A program made the translations under genes and the position numbers. A stretch of 34,211 nucleotides of DNA from contig JAHWHE010000054.1 of NCBI GenBank assembly GCA_019323495.1, forward strand, positions 1 through 34,211, in the 5' to 3' direction. Below the pieces are notes generated by a model, which ran no database searches, was not told the DNA's origin, and saw nothing but the letters and a program-made list of their open reading frames with translations. How positions within the stretch are numbered: the first letter of the stretch is position 1; every line of letters starts with the position of its first letter. Source of the stretch: Candidatus Woesearchaeota archaeon (GTDB lineage: Archaea > Nanobdellota > Nanobdellia > Woesearchaeales > WJKV01). This document shows positions 7,280 through 16,120 of the stretch, one piece after another.

Positions 7280-9010
7280 GTGGAAAGCATATTCATCAGT
7301 TTAGCAGTGATTATCGTAGCGACCACTTTTATCGGCTACCTGATGAGATTGCTGAAGCAGCCCTTGATTCCTGCCTATGTTCTCGCCGGACTTGCACTAG
7401 GCCCCAGCGGCCTTATCCTGCTTGCCTACAAGATAAACATACCTGTCATAAATAAAATAACAGAAGTGCTGACTATAACGAACAATGACATGGTAAATAC
7501 GCTTTCTGTCATGGGCATTGCACTGATGCTTTTCATTGTCGGCCTTGAGATAGATTTCAAGAAATTGAAAACTGTTTCTTTGATCAGCACAATAGGAGGA
7601 AGCATCCAGATAATAATCCTGTTCATTGCAGGCTATTTGATTGCATCTTTGCTTGGTTTTGTGCAAATGCACGCAACATATCTTGGGTTAGTGCTTGCGT
7701 TTTCTTCCACAGTCGTGGTCATCAAATTATTGTCAGACAAAAGAGAACTAGACACCTTGCACGGCAGAATAGTGCTGGGAATCCTGCTTGTCGAGGACAT
7801 CTTTGCAATCATCGCGATTTCAATAATATCAACTACAGACGGAGGATCAATTAATGCTTTGGTTATTTCGCTGGTAAAAGCGCTTATTGTGTTCGGCGTG
7901 GCCATCCTCGCAGGAAAATTCGCATTCCCTTCCATTTTCAAGTTCGCAGCAAAAAGTAGCGAGCTGCTGTTTCTTTTGGCAGTCGCCACTTGCTTCTTGT
8001 TCGCTGCAGTGTTCAACATAATCGGATTGTCTATTGTCATCGGCGCATTCATCGCAGGCGTCGCTCTCGGTAACCTTGAATACAACATAGAGATAATCAG
8101 CAGGATCAAACCGTTGAAAGATTTTTTTGCAACAATCTTCTTTGCATCCCTGGGCTTACAGCTGTCCATAACTGCGCTAAAAGACATCTGGCTGCCTTTG
8201 ATCATATTTGTTCTGTTCATAACCTTCATCAAGCCAGTAATCACGCAAATACTGTGTTCTTTGTTCGGCTACAAGAAAAAAGTAGGCTTCTTGTCAGGCT
8301 TGTGTTTGTCGCAGACAAGCGAATTTTCATTGATCATAATAAGTACAGGCTTGGTTTTGGGCCATGTCACGCAGTCAATCTTCGGGCTTGTGATTCTAAT
8401 TGCGATAATAACGATGGTCTTGACGACTTACAAAGTTCAGTATGATCACCAGTTGTACAGGAAACTTGCAAGACATTTGGGAATCTTTGAAAAATTGATG
8501 CCTGTGAAGCACGGTCTTGAATACATAAAGGAAGAAAGGCACGACGTTGTTCTCTGCGGATACAACAGAATCGGCTCTTTGGTTTATAACACATTGAAGA
8601 AACTCAAAAAAGACATACTTGTGATTGATTATAATCCCGAAGTCATTAAAAAGCTAATGAATAGAAAGATCCACTGTATCTACGGCGACGTAGGAGACAT
8701 TGAAATCATCGAGAGGATGAACCTGAAAAAAGCCACCATGCTCATCTCGACCGTTCCTGAAACTGCCACAAACCTGCTGCTGATCAAGAAAGCAAAAGAG
8801 TACAATCCCAGCATCATCGTTCTTGTCAGGGAAAGTCAGATAGACGACGCGCTTGCCTTATATGACCAAGGCGCAGACTATGTTATTTTGCCGCACATCA
8901 TCGGCGGAGAGCACGTAAGTGTCCTTTTAGAAAAGTTCGGAAAAGTCGAGAACATAGTAAAGAGAAAGATACAGCACATAATGGAATTAAAGAAACACAA
9001 GGAAAGTTAA
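7280..9010 (+). CDS. Kef-type K+/H+ (CPA2) antiporter with RCK domain
   Basis: A 576-residue CPA2-family cation/proton antiporter. Residues 1 to about 395 form roughly 12 membrane segments with family patterns such as LAGLALGPSGL, LFIVGLEIDF, LAFSSTVVVIKLL and LLVEDIFAI. After a linker, residues about 425-540 form an RCK N-terminal (TrkA-N) Rossmann domain with CGYNRIGS as the dinucleotide loop, the acidic residue of VIDYNPE and the YGDVGD motif. Such proteins exchange K+ or Na+ for H+, gated by NAD(H) or another nucleotide. The RCK C-terminal domain is absent. GTG at 7280 is supported by the SD GAGGTGA. It has its own promoter after pgk. Confidence 0.92.
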   Translation: MESIFISLAVIIVATTFIGYLMRLLKQPLIPAYVLAGLALGPSGLILLAYKINIPVINKITEVLTITNNDMVNTLSVMGIALMLFIVGLEIDFKKLKTVSLISTIGGSIQIIILFIAGYLIASLLGFVQMHATYLGLVLAFSSTVVVIKLLSDKRELDTLHGRIVLGILLVEDIFAIIAISIISTTDGGSINALVISLVKALIVFGVAILAGKFAFPSIFKFAAKSSELLFLLAVATCFLFAAVFNIIGLSIVIGAFIAGVALGNLEYNIEIISRIKPLKDFFATIFFASLGLQLSITALKDIWLPLIIFVLFITFIKPVITQILCSLFGYKKKVGFLSGLCLSQTSEFSLIIISTGLVLGHVTQSIFGLVILIAIITMVLTTYKVQYDHQLYRKLARHLGIFEKLMPVKHGLEYIKEERHDVVLCGYNRIGSLVYNTLKKLKKDILVIDYNPEVIKKLMNRKIHCIYGDVGDIEIIERMNLKKATMLISTVPETATNLLLIKKAKEYNPSIIVLVRESQIDDALALYDQGADYVILPHIIGGEHVSVLLEKFGKVENIVKRKIQHIMELKKHKES

Positions 9011-9013
9011 AGT

Positions 9014-9991
9014 TTAAAGATTTTTCTTTCTTACAACAGGAGGTTTTCTATTGATCTTATTCGTTATTTCTTTCCAGCTCAATAATTTTTCTTTCGCGCC
9101 CATGTGGCTTATGACGCTTTCAGCTTCTACCTGGCCCAGTTGAAGGCAGTAACCAATAGGCTTGTTTTTTATCATCCCCGCTATAAAGCCGGAAGCAAAC
9201 GCGTCGCCTGCTCCTGTTGTCTCGACTATCCTTACTTTCTGCGCCCTGACAAAATAAAGCTCAAAACCATTGCTGCAATACGCGCCCTTAGGTCCTTCTG
9301 TGACGCATACTATTTTCGGCCCTGATTTGTGCAGTTTTGCCATCTGCTTGCTCACAATACTCTGGCCTGTGAACAATTTTGCTTCTTCGTAATTCAAGAT
9401 CAAGACGTCGATGTTCTTGAACAATGCAGATACAAAATGCAGGCCTTTTGCAGCGAGATAAGTACTAGCATTTAACGCGACCTTTATCTTATTCTTCTGC
9501 GCAAATGCAGCTAATTTCTCTTGTGTCTTGTACGCAGTCTCAAGCATTGTCCCAAAATAAAAGAATTTAGGCTTGTTCTTCAATAACTTTTTCAGATCAA
9601 TATCGCTGTACTTGAAATCATTATTGCTCCCCTTGAAAACAAGTATTGTCCTGTCATGCTCGTAAGCATCAAGTATAACACTGTAACCAGAATGCCCTCT
9701 GTTCACTGTCATGCTGGTGTCTACATTTTCTTTTTCTAATGCATCGACAATCTGCCTGCTGTTCTCGTCATCCCCAACATTGCCGATGAATCCTGTAGTT
9801 AGGCCAAAACGAGAGAACGCAACAGCAGTATTGCTTCCCCCTCCGCCAGTATCAAATCTTATCTTTTTGACAAGGACCTTGCTGCCAAAAGGAATGTGGA
9901 TCTTTCCTTTTTTCTCTTCCTGGAAAAGCCTATTTTCTGTATCAACAAAAACATCTATGTTCGCTCCTCCAACACACAAGACATCATACAT
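9014..9991 (-). CDS. PfkB-family sugar kinase (ribokinase-like)
   Basis: A 325-residue PfkB kinase. The N-terminal signature FDTGGGGSNTAVAFSRFG binds the sugar, LNYEEAKLF contains the N-x-x-E metal motif, and TTGAGDAFASGF near the C-terminus has the catalytic Asp (D263) and anion hole. The substrate cannot be fixed: adenosine/ribose kinases and archaeal ADP- or ATP-dependent sugar kinases share this layout. ATG 9991 is chosen because GGGTGA lies about ten bases upstream and the first strand YDVLCVGGANID starts immediately. It follows the PLDc_N gene by 34 nt and probably shares its transcript. It converges with the antiporter gene. Confidence 0.9.
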   Translation of the reverse strand: MYDVLCVGGANIDVFVDTENRLFQEEKKGKIHIPFGSKVLVKKIRFDTGGGGSNTAVAFSRFGLTTGFIGNVGDDENSRQIVDALEKENVDTSMTVNRGHSGYSVILDAYEHDRTILVFKGSNNDFKYSDIDLKKLLKNKPKFFYFGTMLETAYKTQEKLAAFAQKNKIKVALNASTYLAAKGLHFVSALFKNIDVLILNYEEAKLFTGQSIVSKQMAKLHKSGPKIVCVTEGPKGAYCSNGFELYFVRAQKVRIVETTGAGDAFASGFIAGMIKNKPIGYCLQLGQVEAESVISHMGAKEKLLSWKEITNKINRKPPVVRKKNL

Positions 9992-10025
9992 TTTAACCAG
10001 ATTCACCCTCAGTCCCGCCAATTCC

Positions 10026-10571
10026 TTATCTGCCTTTTTTCTTTGCAGGCCTTCTGACAACAAAGTAATATATTATTGCGCCGATAAAGCCAACCAAGAC
10101 AATTACTAAGATCCAGATTACTTTGTCAGTATCGTTCTTGAAACTTCTCTTTGCGCAGTCGATAATCATCAATAGCCAGAATATGAAAAGCACTATGATT
10201 ACGGCGAAAAAAAACACCATGACTATCAGCATCGTTGCAGCGCCAGCAGCCATCAACCCTACTGCCGCGACAGCTTCTTCTGGAAATTCTTCTTCTGCTG
10301 GAAATTCTTCTGGAAATGGAGGCAGTTCTTCAACTCCTGGTCCAAGTCCCGCTGCAGGAGGTAAGACTTCTTCCATAGGAACTTCTACATACTGTTCAGG
10401 CGGAAGAGGAACATCGCCTTCTGCAAAAGGTTCAATGTATGGCTCTTCTATTGACTCTTCAAACAAAATCGGCTCTACAAAAGGCTCAACATCTTCCTGT
10501 GCAGAAACGTATAAACTAAGAATTGAGAATATAACTAGAAACAAACATAAAAACATCATGATTTTTTTCAT
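10026..10571 (-). CDS. Secreted-N-terminus membrane protein with PLDc_N-like domain
   Basis: A 181-residue protein. Residues 1-25 are a signal peptide or first membrane segment (MKKIMMFLCLFLVIFS...VSAQ). Residues about 27-100 are Pro/Glu-rich with loose repeats such as VEPFVEP, EEPYIEPF and EEFPAEEEFPEE. The C-terminal part has two membrane segments in the PLDc_N (phospholipase D-nuclease N-terminal) pattern: FWLLMIIDCAKR...DKVIWILVIVLVGFIGAIIYYFVVRRP. No PLD catalytic domain follows. ATG 10571 has a good SD, GAGGTG, six bases upstream. The function of isolated PLDc_N proteins is unknown; membrane anchoring is the only safe inference. It has its own TATA box and is followed by the sugar kinase. 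Confidence 0.8.
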   Translation of the reverse strand: MKKIMMFLCLFLVIFSILSLYVSAQEDVEPFVEPILFEESIEEPYIEPFAEGDVPLPPEQYVEVPMEEVLPPAAGLGPGVEELPPFPEEFPAEEEFPEEAVAAVGLMAAGAATMLIVMVFFFAVIIVLFIFWLLMIIDCAKRSFKNDTDKVIWILVIVLVGFIGAIIYYFVVRRPAKKKGR

Positions 10572-10609
10572 GTCAACCACCTCTTTCTTTAACAAATAAG
10601 CAGCTATTG

Positions 10610-10617
10610 TTTATAAA
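10610..10617 (-). promoter_or_regulatory. TATA box for the PLDc_N gene and sugar kinase
   Basis: TTTATAAA on the minus strand, about 43 nt before ATG 10571. The expected leader of roughly 15 nt contains the SD GAGGTG. Confidence 0.55.
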
Positions 10618-10630
10618 CCTAACTGCTGTC

Positions 10631-10670
10631 CAATATTATCCGATATTATCCGATATTATCCGATATTATC
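10631..10670. repeat. 10-bp tandem repeat, four units, across the nurA stop
   Basis: Four head-to-tail copies of CGATATTATC (plus strand); the first copy has A for G at its second base and the others are identical. The nurA stop codon (10656-10658) lies inside the third unit, so the last codons of the gene and 25 nt of downstream sequence are made of repeat. Each unit change of 10 bp shifts frame, but an in-frame TAA arises in the first unit met. Confidence 0.95.
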
Positions 10671-11726
10671 CAAAACTTCGTGCGCATCAATCGTCCTGAG
10701 ATATGCATCGAGGTCCCTTTTTGTTTCTATTATCGTTCTTAAATAGTTTCTTTCCTCGTTCGACACCCTAGCATTCTTGTCTGCATCTATCAAACCATAA
10801 GGATAGCCGAGAAAAACAGGATCCCTGCTGTTTTCAGCGAGCAACGAAAACAAACTGTCAATATCAAAAATAGATTTCAGATTATGCAATTCGAATCTAA
10901 AAATATAATTTGAGCTCGGATGAAATTTTGCAAAGAACATGTCAGCTTTATGTTTTGGATTATTGACTTGAACAAAAGGATAGTAGTGCCATTTGCATTT
11001 GCTGAAATTAGTCTTGCTCATTTTATTAATTACAACTTGTGCATTGTCTCCCCCGTCTGTGAACACATTGGTTGTTTTCGCAAGACCGCACACCGCAATA
11101 TTCTTATTGTCGCAAACATCGTACAATAAATCCAAGTAAATATCTTCATTAGTGGCAGTCGCCTGCAATGTGCCGTCCAATAAAATAATGTCATTCTCAT
11201 TCAGATCCAGCGCCAGCTTTGTTGCAAGGTTCAATTCTCCAAAACGCCTGATGCAGTCAACAATCTTGCCTACGTTTGCCCTGTTATTGCCGTCTGTCAG
11301 AGATTGGTCCATTGAATCGAACAAAAGATCTTTTGCCAACGGCACCAGAGCTTTCCCTATTGGAAAGATTTGCGTGCAATACTGCAGCTTGTTGTCAGAG
11401 AAAACAGTCTTCACAACTGCAAAGAACTCGTGTTTTTCTTCTTTGACTTTCTTGTTATCGCAGTATACTCCAGCATAAAGGCGGATAAAACTCACTATGA
11501 AATTGCTGCTCTTCAGTAAAGTATTATTTCCGCCGTCGACAAAGACAATCTTTCTTTCATCTTTTACATCCTGCGCTTCCTGCTCTTTTTTGTCTTTTAT
11601 TCTATGAAAATTAGAAGGATCCAGAAGAACAGGCTCGTAGCTTTTGTCTGCGAAAACTATTTTCGTGCTTTTGACACTTACGACACGGTCCAATTCCTTT
11701 AGCACATCTTCAATAATATCTAACAT
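10656..11726 (-). CDS. nurA: NurA-domain nuclease
   Basis: A 356-residue protein with the NurA pattern: FVDGGNNTLL (first acidic motif) near residue 65, a KHEFFAVV strand, LLDGTLQATA (second DG motif), CGLAKTT with the conserved Lys, and the C-terminal GYPYGLIDADKNARVS block. NurA is a 5'-3' nuclease working with the HerA translocase in archaeal DNA end resection. No HerA, Mre11 or Rad50 lies in the window. It begins 25 nt after topA on the same strand and is probably co-transcribed. ATG 11726 is used; the preceding TTG would add one residue. The C-terminus ends in a 10-bp tandem repeat. Confidence 0.8.
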   Translation of the reverse strand: MLDIIEDVLKELDRVVSVKSTKIVFADKSYEPVLLDPSNFHRIKDKKEQEAQDVKDERKIVFVDGGNNTLLKSSNFIVSFIRLYAGVYCDNKKVKEEKHEFFAVVKTVFSDNKLQYCTQIFPIGKALVPLAKDLLFDSMDQSLTDGNNRANVGKIVDCIRRFGELNLATKLALDLNENDIILLDGTLQATATNEDIYLDLLYDVCDNKNIAVCGLAKTTNVFTDGGDNAQVVINKMSKTNFSKCKWHYYPFVQVNNPKHKADMFFAKFHPSSNYIFRFELHNLKSIFDIDSLFSLLAENSRDPVFLGYPYGLIDADKNARVSNEERNYLRTIIETKRDLDAYLRTIDAHEVLDNIG

Positions 11727-11751
11727 CAAGCATCAGAATTAGCAGAAACTT

Positions 11752-13947
11752 TTATTTCTTTCCTTTCTTCTTTTTAACTGCTTTTTTAACTGGTTTTAGC
11801 TTCTTCTTTGCAACCTTTTTCTTTGTCGCTTCTTTTAGACCGCTATCAAATTTTTCCGTTTGGTCTGCCTGCCTCTGTTCTTCCTTATATTCTGCTGTCC
11901 AGGTTATGCATTTTGGATTGATGCAGGTCAGTCTCGGCCTAGTCTTGCCCGTCCTATGCTCTACAATAGGATGTCCGCATTCAGGGCAGACATTTTCAGT
12001 GACAGTGATTATGCCCGTCTTTGGCAGGCCGAAGGTGGCAGTGCAATTCGGATAACTGGTGCAGCCCACAAATTTGCCGAACCTGCTCTTCTTTATCATT
12101 AAATTTCCTTTCTTGCAGACAGGACAACTCCCTAGCGTGTTCATCACTTTATAGCTTTCAGCTTCTGCTTCTCCAAGGACCTTGCCTATCTCGTTCTCGT
12201 GTTTCTTGAACTTGCTTAGAATCTTAACTAGAGTTTCTCTAGCTTCATCAATGACTTCCTCTTCTTTCTTCTTTCCATGTCTTATGTCATCCATCTCTGT
12301 TTCAAAATGCCTCGTCATCTCAACATCCAGGATGTCAGGCGCGTGCTTCAGCAGCGCAGCAACAGTCTTTATCCCTAATTCTGTTGCTTCTAAAGGTTTT
12401 CCTTTGATATATCCTCTAGTGAATAATGTTTCAACAATCTGGGCCCTTGTTGCTTTTGTCCCGATGTTCTCTTTCTCCATTGCCCTTACAAGGCCCGCTT
12501 CTGTGTATCTTTTTGGCGGAGTGGTCTGCTTGTCTAATTTAGAAATGTCTTTAACATTGACCTTGTCCTTTTCTTTCATTTTCGGCAATTCCACTTCTGT
12601 CCTTCTAATGTAAGGAGCATAGAATTTGTACCAATTCTCTTCTACAGTCCTGCTTCCTTCTGCCTGGAATAATTCACCTTCAACATCCAAAAGAACTTTT
12701 ATCATTTCTCTGACAGCTGCAGGAGCAAACACTGACAAGAATCTTTTGACAATCAGATCATAAATCTTCGCCTCTGTGTCATTTAGTTTTTTAGGGAGAA
12801 CTCCTGTTGGAAAAATACTAGGATGCGCATCATCTGTTTTCTCGCCTTCGTTAGGCTTTAGCTGTGGTAAGCTCAGAATACCGTCAACCAGATTAGCGTA
12901 CTTTGGATTCTTGCTAAGATTGTTCAGGATCTTCTTGTATCCTAATTTCGCAGGCAGCTTCTGGCTGCTCGTTCTAGGATAGCTGATGTAACCGTTAGTG
13001 TATAAACTCTGTGCGATATTCAAGGTTGCCTTAGGACCTATGTTGAAATATCGCGCGCTCTGGGTCTGCAAAGTCGTCAGGTCAAAAGGAACAGGCGGCG
13101 CTTCTTTTATCTGTCTCTGCTCTATTTTATTTACTGTCGCGGTCTTGCAGTCTTTTATCTTGCTGAATATTTTCTTGACTTCATTTTCATCTTTGAATCT
13201 GCCATTGGAATGCATCGCATCGATTTCCTTCTTATCTTTCTCGCCTTTTAATGTCAATTCCCAATAAGGTTCTGGAACAAAATCCTTTATCTCCTTTTCC
13301 TTGTCGACTATCAATTTCAATGCAGGCCCTTGGACCCTTCCTGAGGTAAGCAATTTGAAGCCGCCCCTTGCCTTGTTCACTGCAAGAGTTAGCGCCCTGG
13401 ACAAGTTGATTCCCCAAAACCAGTCAAGGATGTGCCTTGTTTCGCCTGCCCTTGCCTGGCCCCATTCAAGATGCTTCAGCTTGTTTTCATAAGACTCGAC
13501 AAGATCCTCTTTGGTCAATGTGCTGAATTTCATCCTGTTGGCATCTTTCTTTTTGCAGATGAATCTCACGCAGTTCAAACCAATGACTTCTCCTTCGACA
13601 TCGAAGTCAGTTGCAACTGTTACAGAATTCGCATTCTTTGCTAGCTTCTTTATGGTGTCTAAATATTTTTTTGAAAAAGCAGCAGATTTCTGGATCTCAT
13701 TTATGGGCTTCCATTCAACATCAAAAACAGGATATGTCCATCCTTTTTTCTTTTTCGCTTCTTTCACTTCTGCGAGGCCGAATAAGTGGCCGACAGCACA
13801 AGCGACAACTATTTCCTTACCATCATGTGTCAGAATGTAGTGCGGAACCTTGTTTTCTGTTTCCTTTTTTGCCTTGGTATCAGCAAGCGCCTCAGCGATT
13901 CTTTTGCTTGCCTGCGGTTTCTCGCTGATGATTAATTCATAAGCCAT
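11752..13947 (-). CDS. topA: DNA topoisomerase I (type IA)
   Basis: A 731-residue type IA topoisomerase. The TOPRIM domain has ISEKP at 7-11 and DFDVE at 114-118 (acidic metal residues). The active-site tyrosine is Y323 in GYISYPRTSS; LTSGRVQGPAL (200-210) is another family block, as are TKATRAQIVETL and RGYIKG. Two C-terminal four-Cys zinc ribbons follow (CPVC...C-x5-C and CPEC...C-x4-C), then a very Lys-rich tail that should bind DNA. The enzyme relaxes negative supercoils by single-strand passage. ATG 13947 lies about 28 nt from a TATA box. nurA follows directly. Confidence 0.95.
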   Translation of the reverse strand: MAYELIISEKPQASKRIAEALADTKAKKETENKVPHYILTHDGKEIVVACAVGHLFGLAEVKEAKKKKGWTYPVFDVEWKPINEIQKSAAFSKKYLDTIKKLAKNANSVTVATDFDVEGEVIGLNCVRFICKKKDANRMKFSTLTKEDLVESYENKLKHLEWGQARAGETRHILDWFWGINLSRALTLAVNKARGGFKLLTSGRVQGPALKLIVDKEKEIKDFVPEPYWELTLKGEKDKKEIDAMHSNGRFKDENEVKKIFSKIKDCKTATVNKIEQRQIKEAPPVPFDLTTLQTQSARYFNIGPKATLNIAQSLYTNGYISYPRTSSQKLPAKLGYKKILNNLSKNPKYANLVDGILSLPQLKPNEGEKTDDAHPSIFPTGVLPKKLNDTEAKIYDLIVKRFLSVFAPAAVREMIKVLLDVEGELFQAEGSRTVEENWYKFYAPYIRRTEVELPKMKEKDKVNVKDISKLDKQTTPPKRYTEAGLVRAMEKENIGTKATRAQIVETLFTRGYIKGKPLEATELGIKTVAALLKHAPDILDVEMTRHFETEMDDIRHGKKKEEEVIDEARETLVKILSKFKKHENEIGKVLGEAEAESYKVMNTLGSCPVCKKGNLMIKKSRFGKFVGCTSYPNCTATFGLPKTGIITVTENVCPECGHPIVEHRTGKTRPRLTCINPKCITWTAEYKEEQRQADQTEKFDSGLKEATKKKVAKKKLKPVKKAVKKKKGKK

Positions 13948-13970
13948 ATCCCTTCCATGACCAAGAGGTT

Positions 13971-14002
13971 CTATAAAAAGCTAACGCAAAACATATATAT
14001 GT
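13971..14002. promoter_or_regulatory. Divergent promoters for topA and the S16 protease
   Basis: CTTTTTATAG (minus reading, 13971-13980) is about 28 nt from topA ATG. ACATATATATGT (13991-14002, itself palindromic) is about 28 nt from ATG 14025. The two TATA elements are only about 10 nt apart, so their preinitiation complexes would probably compete. Confidence 0.6.
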
Positions 14003-14024
14003 GTGATTTATCGCATACAACATC

Positions 14025-15974
14025 ATGAATAAATACAAAGTAGTGCTATTTTTGCTTATTTTAGCAATTTTTGTAATAATTTCAAGCACAATTGCTTGCA
14101 GCCAGACTCATTTGAAACTTCTCGCTGTCGAACGAGCAGAAGACGGTTTTCAGGGAGGTTTGGCAGATCTGTATCTTAGAGTTATTCCTGGCACAGGCGA
14201 TGTTTATTCTGCAACCTATCCTTTGACAAAAATCGACACACAGATCAGTGCGCGGTTTGCAAAAACAATTGTCTGCAGCGAGCTCAATGGAGAATGCGAT
14301 AACAAGGATTTTCTTTACACAATAAAGGCAGATAGTGCAATAATCGGAGGCCCGAGTGCAGGCGCTGCCTTTGCAATCGCCACGCTTGCAGAGCTTACAA
14401 ATGAGAAGCTCGACGAAGAAATATCGATCACAGGAACAATAAACAGCGGGGGCTTGATAGGGCCTGTCGGCGGATTGAAAGAAAAGATAGAAGCAGCAAG
14501 GTCAATAAACCTCACAGCTGTTTTGATCGCAAAAGGAAGCAGGTTTGTCGAGAATACTACAATCACAAAATTATACAGGAATATTTCTAATTTCTCTATC
14601 ACAGTAGAGAATGAATCCATAACCATCTCGGATATTACAAAAAACATAAGCATCATCGAGGACGGCAATTTCTTGAATATAACTACTAATAATACCCTTG
14701 ATCTGATTGAGTACGGCAGATTGATAGGTATCGACGTCATAGAAGTGAGCACATTGGAAGAGGCGATGAGTTATTTTGTCCACGAACCGTTCCAAAAACC
14801 GGAAATAGAGCTAGAGATAGATGAAAGCTACAACGAAACAATGAAAGCTATTTCCCTTTCCTTGTGCAATAGGAGCAACTCATTGAAGGAATGGGCAGAA
14901 GCTGAATATGATGTCTTTATCGATGAAAATGAAAAAGACTTTCTTTCTGCTGTGAACCAGACAGAACGGGCAGAAAAGGCCTTCGGAACAGGCAATTATT
15001 ACAGTGCCGCAAGCTTCTGCTTCAGTGCAAACGTCATGTTCAGGAATTTATTGTACCAGAAATTAATTACTTCTTCTAATTTCATCGACGAGGCAAAAGA
15101 AATAAGCAGGATTCTGGTAAAGGAAAAAGACTACAGCACAATGAGGAATCTGCAGACTTACATCATTGTCCAGGAAAGATTGGACGAAAGGGACAAATTA
15201 GTGGACGATGCAAGAAGATTGTTCTCCCAGTATCTAAAAAAAGAAGTTAACATAACAGAGGCTATATACAAACTCGCGTTTGCGAGAGAGCGGCTGTACA
15301 GCGCCCTTGCATGGAGTAGTTTTTTCCAGCTGGAAGCAAAGGACAGCGAGTTTTCAGAAGAGGATCTAAGATCGAGCTGCACTGAAAAATTGCAAGAAGC
15401 GCAGGAAAGGATGCAGTACGCTGAAATATTTTTCCCTATTGCCTTGACAGCCACAAAGAAAGAGCTTGATCAGGCAGTAATAGACAATAGGAATCAAGAC
15501 TACGAACTATGCTTGTTCAGGAGCTCGAAAGTCAAGGCTGAATCCAATGTCATTCTGGGAGCGATGAATGTTAACAGGGACCAATTACCAACCCTTGTCA
15601 GAGAGAAACTGGATGTCGCGAAACAAATCATTGCCGAGCAAAAAAGTTTCCCAATTGTGGCATACAGCTATTATCAATACGGAAACAGCCTGCTTGAGAC
15701 AGACCCGGCATCTGCTCTTTTGTATGCAGAGTATGCGCTGGAATTGGCAAACCTGGACATATATTTCAAGCAGAAGCATGAAACAAAGAGAATGCCAAAG
15801 CAGATAATAGTTCCTAAAAACTTCTTATTGCTTTCATTCATTCTTGGATTCTTGCTAGGCGCAGGCCTTGTATTATTGTTGCTAAGGAAACAAAGAAAAA
15901 TCAAGAAAAAGAAAGCCACAAATAAATCAATATCGAGTTCTAGATCTAAACGCAGGAAGAAAAAGCGCAAATAA
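14025..15974 (+). CDS. Exported Lon-like (S16) serine protease, membrane anchored
   Basis: A 649-residue protein of the archaeal secreted S16 group (COG1750-like). Residues 1-24 are a signal peptide ending in an IACSQ-type site. The Lon catalytic dyad is S111 in GGPSAGAAFAIA and K152 in GPVGGLKEKIEAA; the SITGTINSGGLIGPVGG strand matches the Lon P-domain. There is no AAA+ ATPase, so cleavage is presumably ATP-independent and outside the membrane. Residues about 290-590 are long helical, repeat-like segments, perhaps a substrate platform. A membrane segment (about 600-620) and a highly basic cytosolic tail end the protein. Many N-x-S/T sites in 170-240 fit an extracellular domain. Leaderless start. 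Confidence 0.9.
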   Translation: MNKYKVVLFLLILAIFVIISSTIACSQTHLKLLAVERAEDGFQGGLADLYLRVIPGTGDVYSATYPLTKIDTQISARFAKTIVCSELNGECDNKDFLYTIKADSAIIGGPSAGAAFAIATLAELTNEKLDEEISITGTINSGGLIGPVGGLKEKIEAARSINLTAVLIAKGSRFVENTTITKLYRNISNFSITVENESITISDITKNISIIEDGNFLNITTNNTLDLIEYGRLIGIDVIEVSTLEEAMSYFVHEPFQKPEIELEIDESYNETMKAISLSLCNRSNSLKEWAEAEYDVFIDENEKDFLSAVNQTERAEKAFGTGNYYSAASFCFSANVMFRNLLYQKLITSSNFIDEAKEISRILVKEKDYSTMRNLQTYIIVQERLDERDKLVDDARRLFSQYLKKEVNITEAIYKLAFARERLYSALAWSSFFQLEAKDSEFSEEDLRSSCTEKLQEAQERMQYAEIFFPIALTATKKELDQAVIDNRNQDYELCLFRSSKVKAESNVILGAMNVNRDQLPTLVREKLDVAKQIIAEQKSFPIVAYSYYQYGNSLLETDPASALLYAEYALELANLDIYFKQKHETKRMPKQIIVPKNFLLLSFILGFLLGAGLVLLLLRKQRKIKKKKATNKSISSSRSKRRKKKRK

Positions 15975-16013
15975 ACAAAGGATAAAGCGCATAATCACAA
16001 CAAATATAGAAGC

Positions 16014-16119
16014 GTAAAACCCCTGCGAAACATCCGAAGACATTTGGCAGGGGAAAAAGAGGTGATAGATGATCGAGCTTTTAGCGAGATCATCTTGTCC
16101 CAAAGGGACATCAGATGAT
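16014..16119 (+). ncRNA. Structured RNA module 1 of a tandem pair
   Basis: Three hairpins. P1 pairs CCCCTGC (16020-16026) with GCAGGGG (16047-16053), loop 20 nt. Then an unpaired A5-GAGGTGATAG run. P2 pairs GATGATC (16068-16074) with GATCATC (16088-16094); above it come a possible tandem G.A mismatch (75.87, 76.86) and GC/GC closing a TTTTA loop. P3 pairs TGTCCC (16096-16101) with GGGACA (16105-16110). An alternative extension pairs ATCATCT (16089-16095) with AGATGAT (16113-16119) and would break P2. Module 2 repeats this layout with different stem sequences. The plus strand is favoured by G.U and G.A pairs that only work there, and by the T-tract downstream. Confidence 0.7.
16051..16069 (+). 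repeat. 19-nt direct repeat, copy 1 (conserved linker of the RNA module)
   Basis: GGGAAAAAGAGGTGATAGA, identical to 16157-16175. It comprises the 3' end of P1 and the single-stranded linker, and includes GAGGTGAT, an eight-base match to the usual archaeal anti-SD. Confidence 0.97.
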
Positions 16120-16120
16120 T

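Noticed and set aside
7397..8244. Long minus-strand frames within the antiporter gene
   Set aside because: Shadows of a clearly recognised membrane protein; Met/Ser-rich and without family motifs.
10123..10599. 158-codon Ser/Gly-rich plus-strand frame
   Set aside because: Antisense of the Pro/Glu-rich linker of the PLDc_N gene; composition follows from that repeat.
16068..16094. Kink-turn or H/ACA guide RNA in P2 of module 1
   Set aside because: Tandem G.A mismatches are possible, but there is no three-nucleotide bulge, no ACA box at the right place, and module 2 lacks the mismatches.
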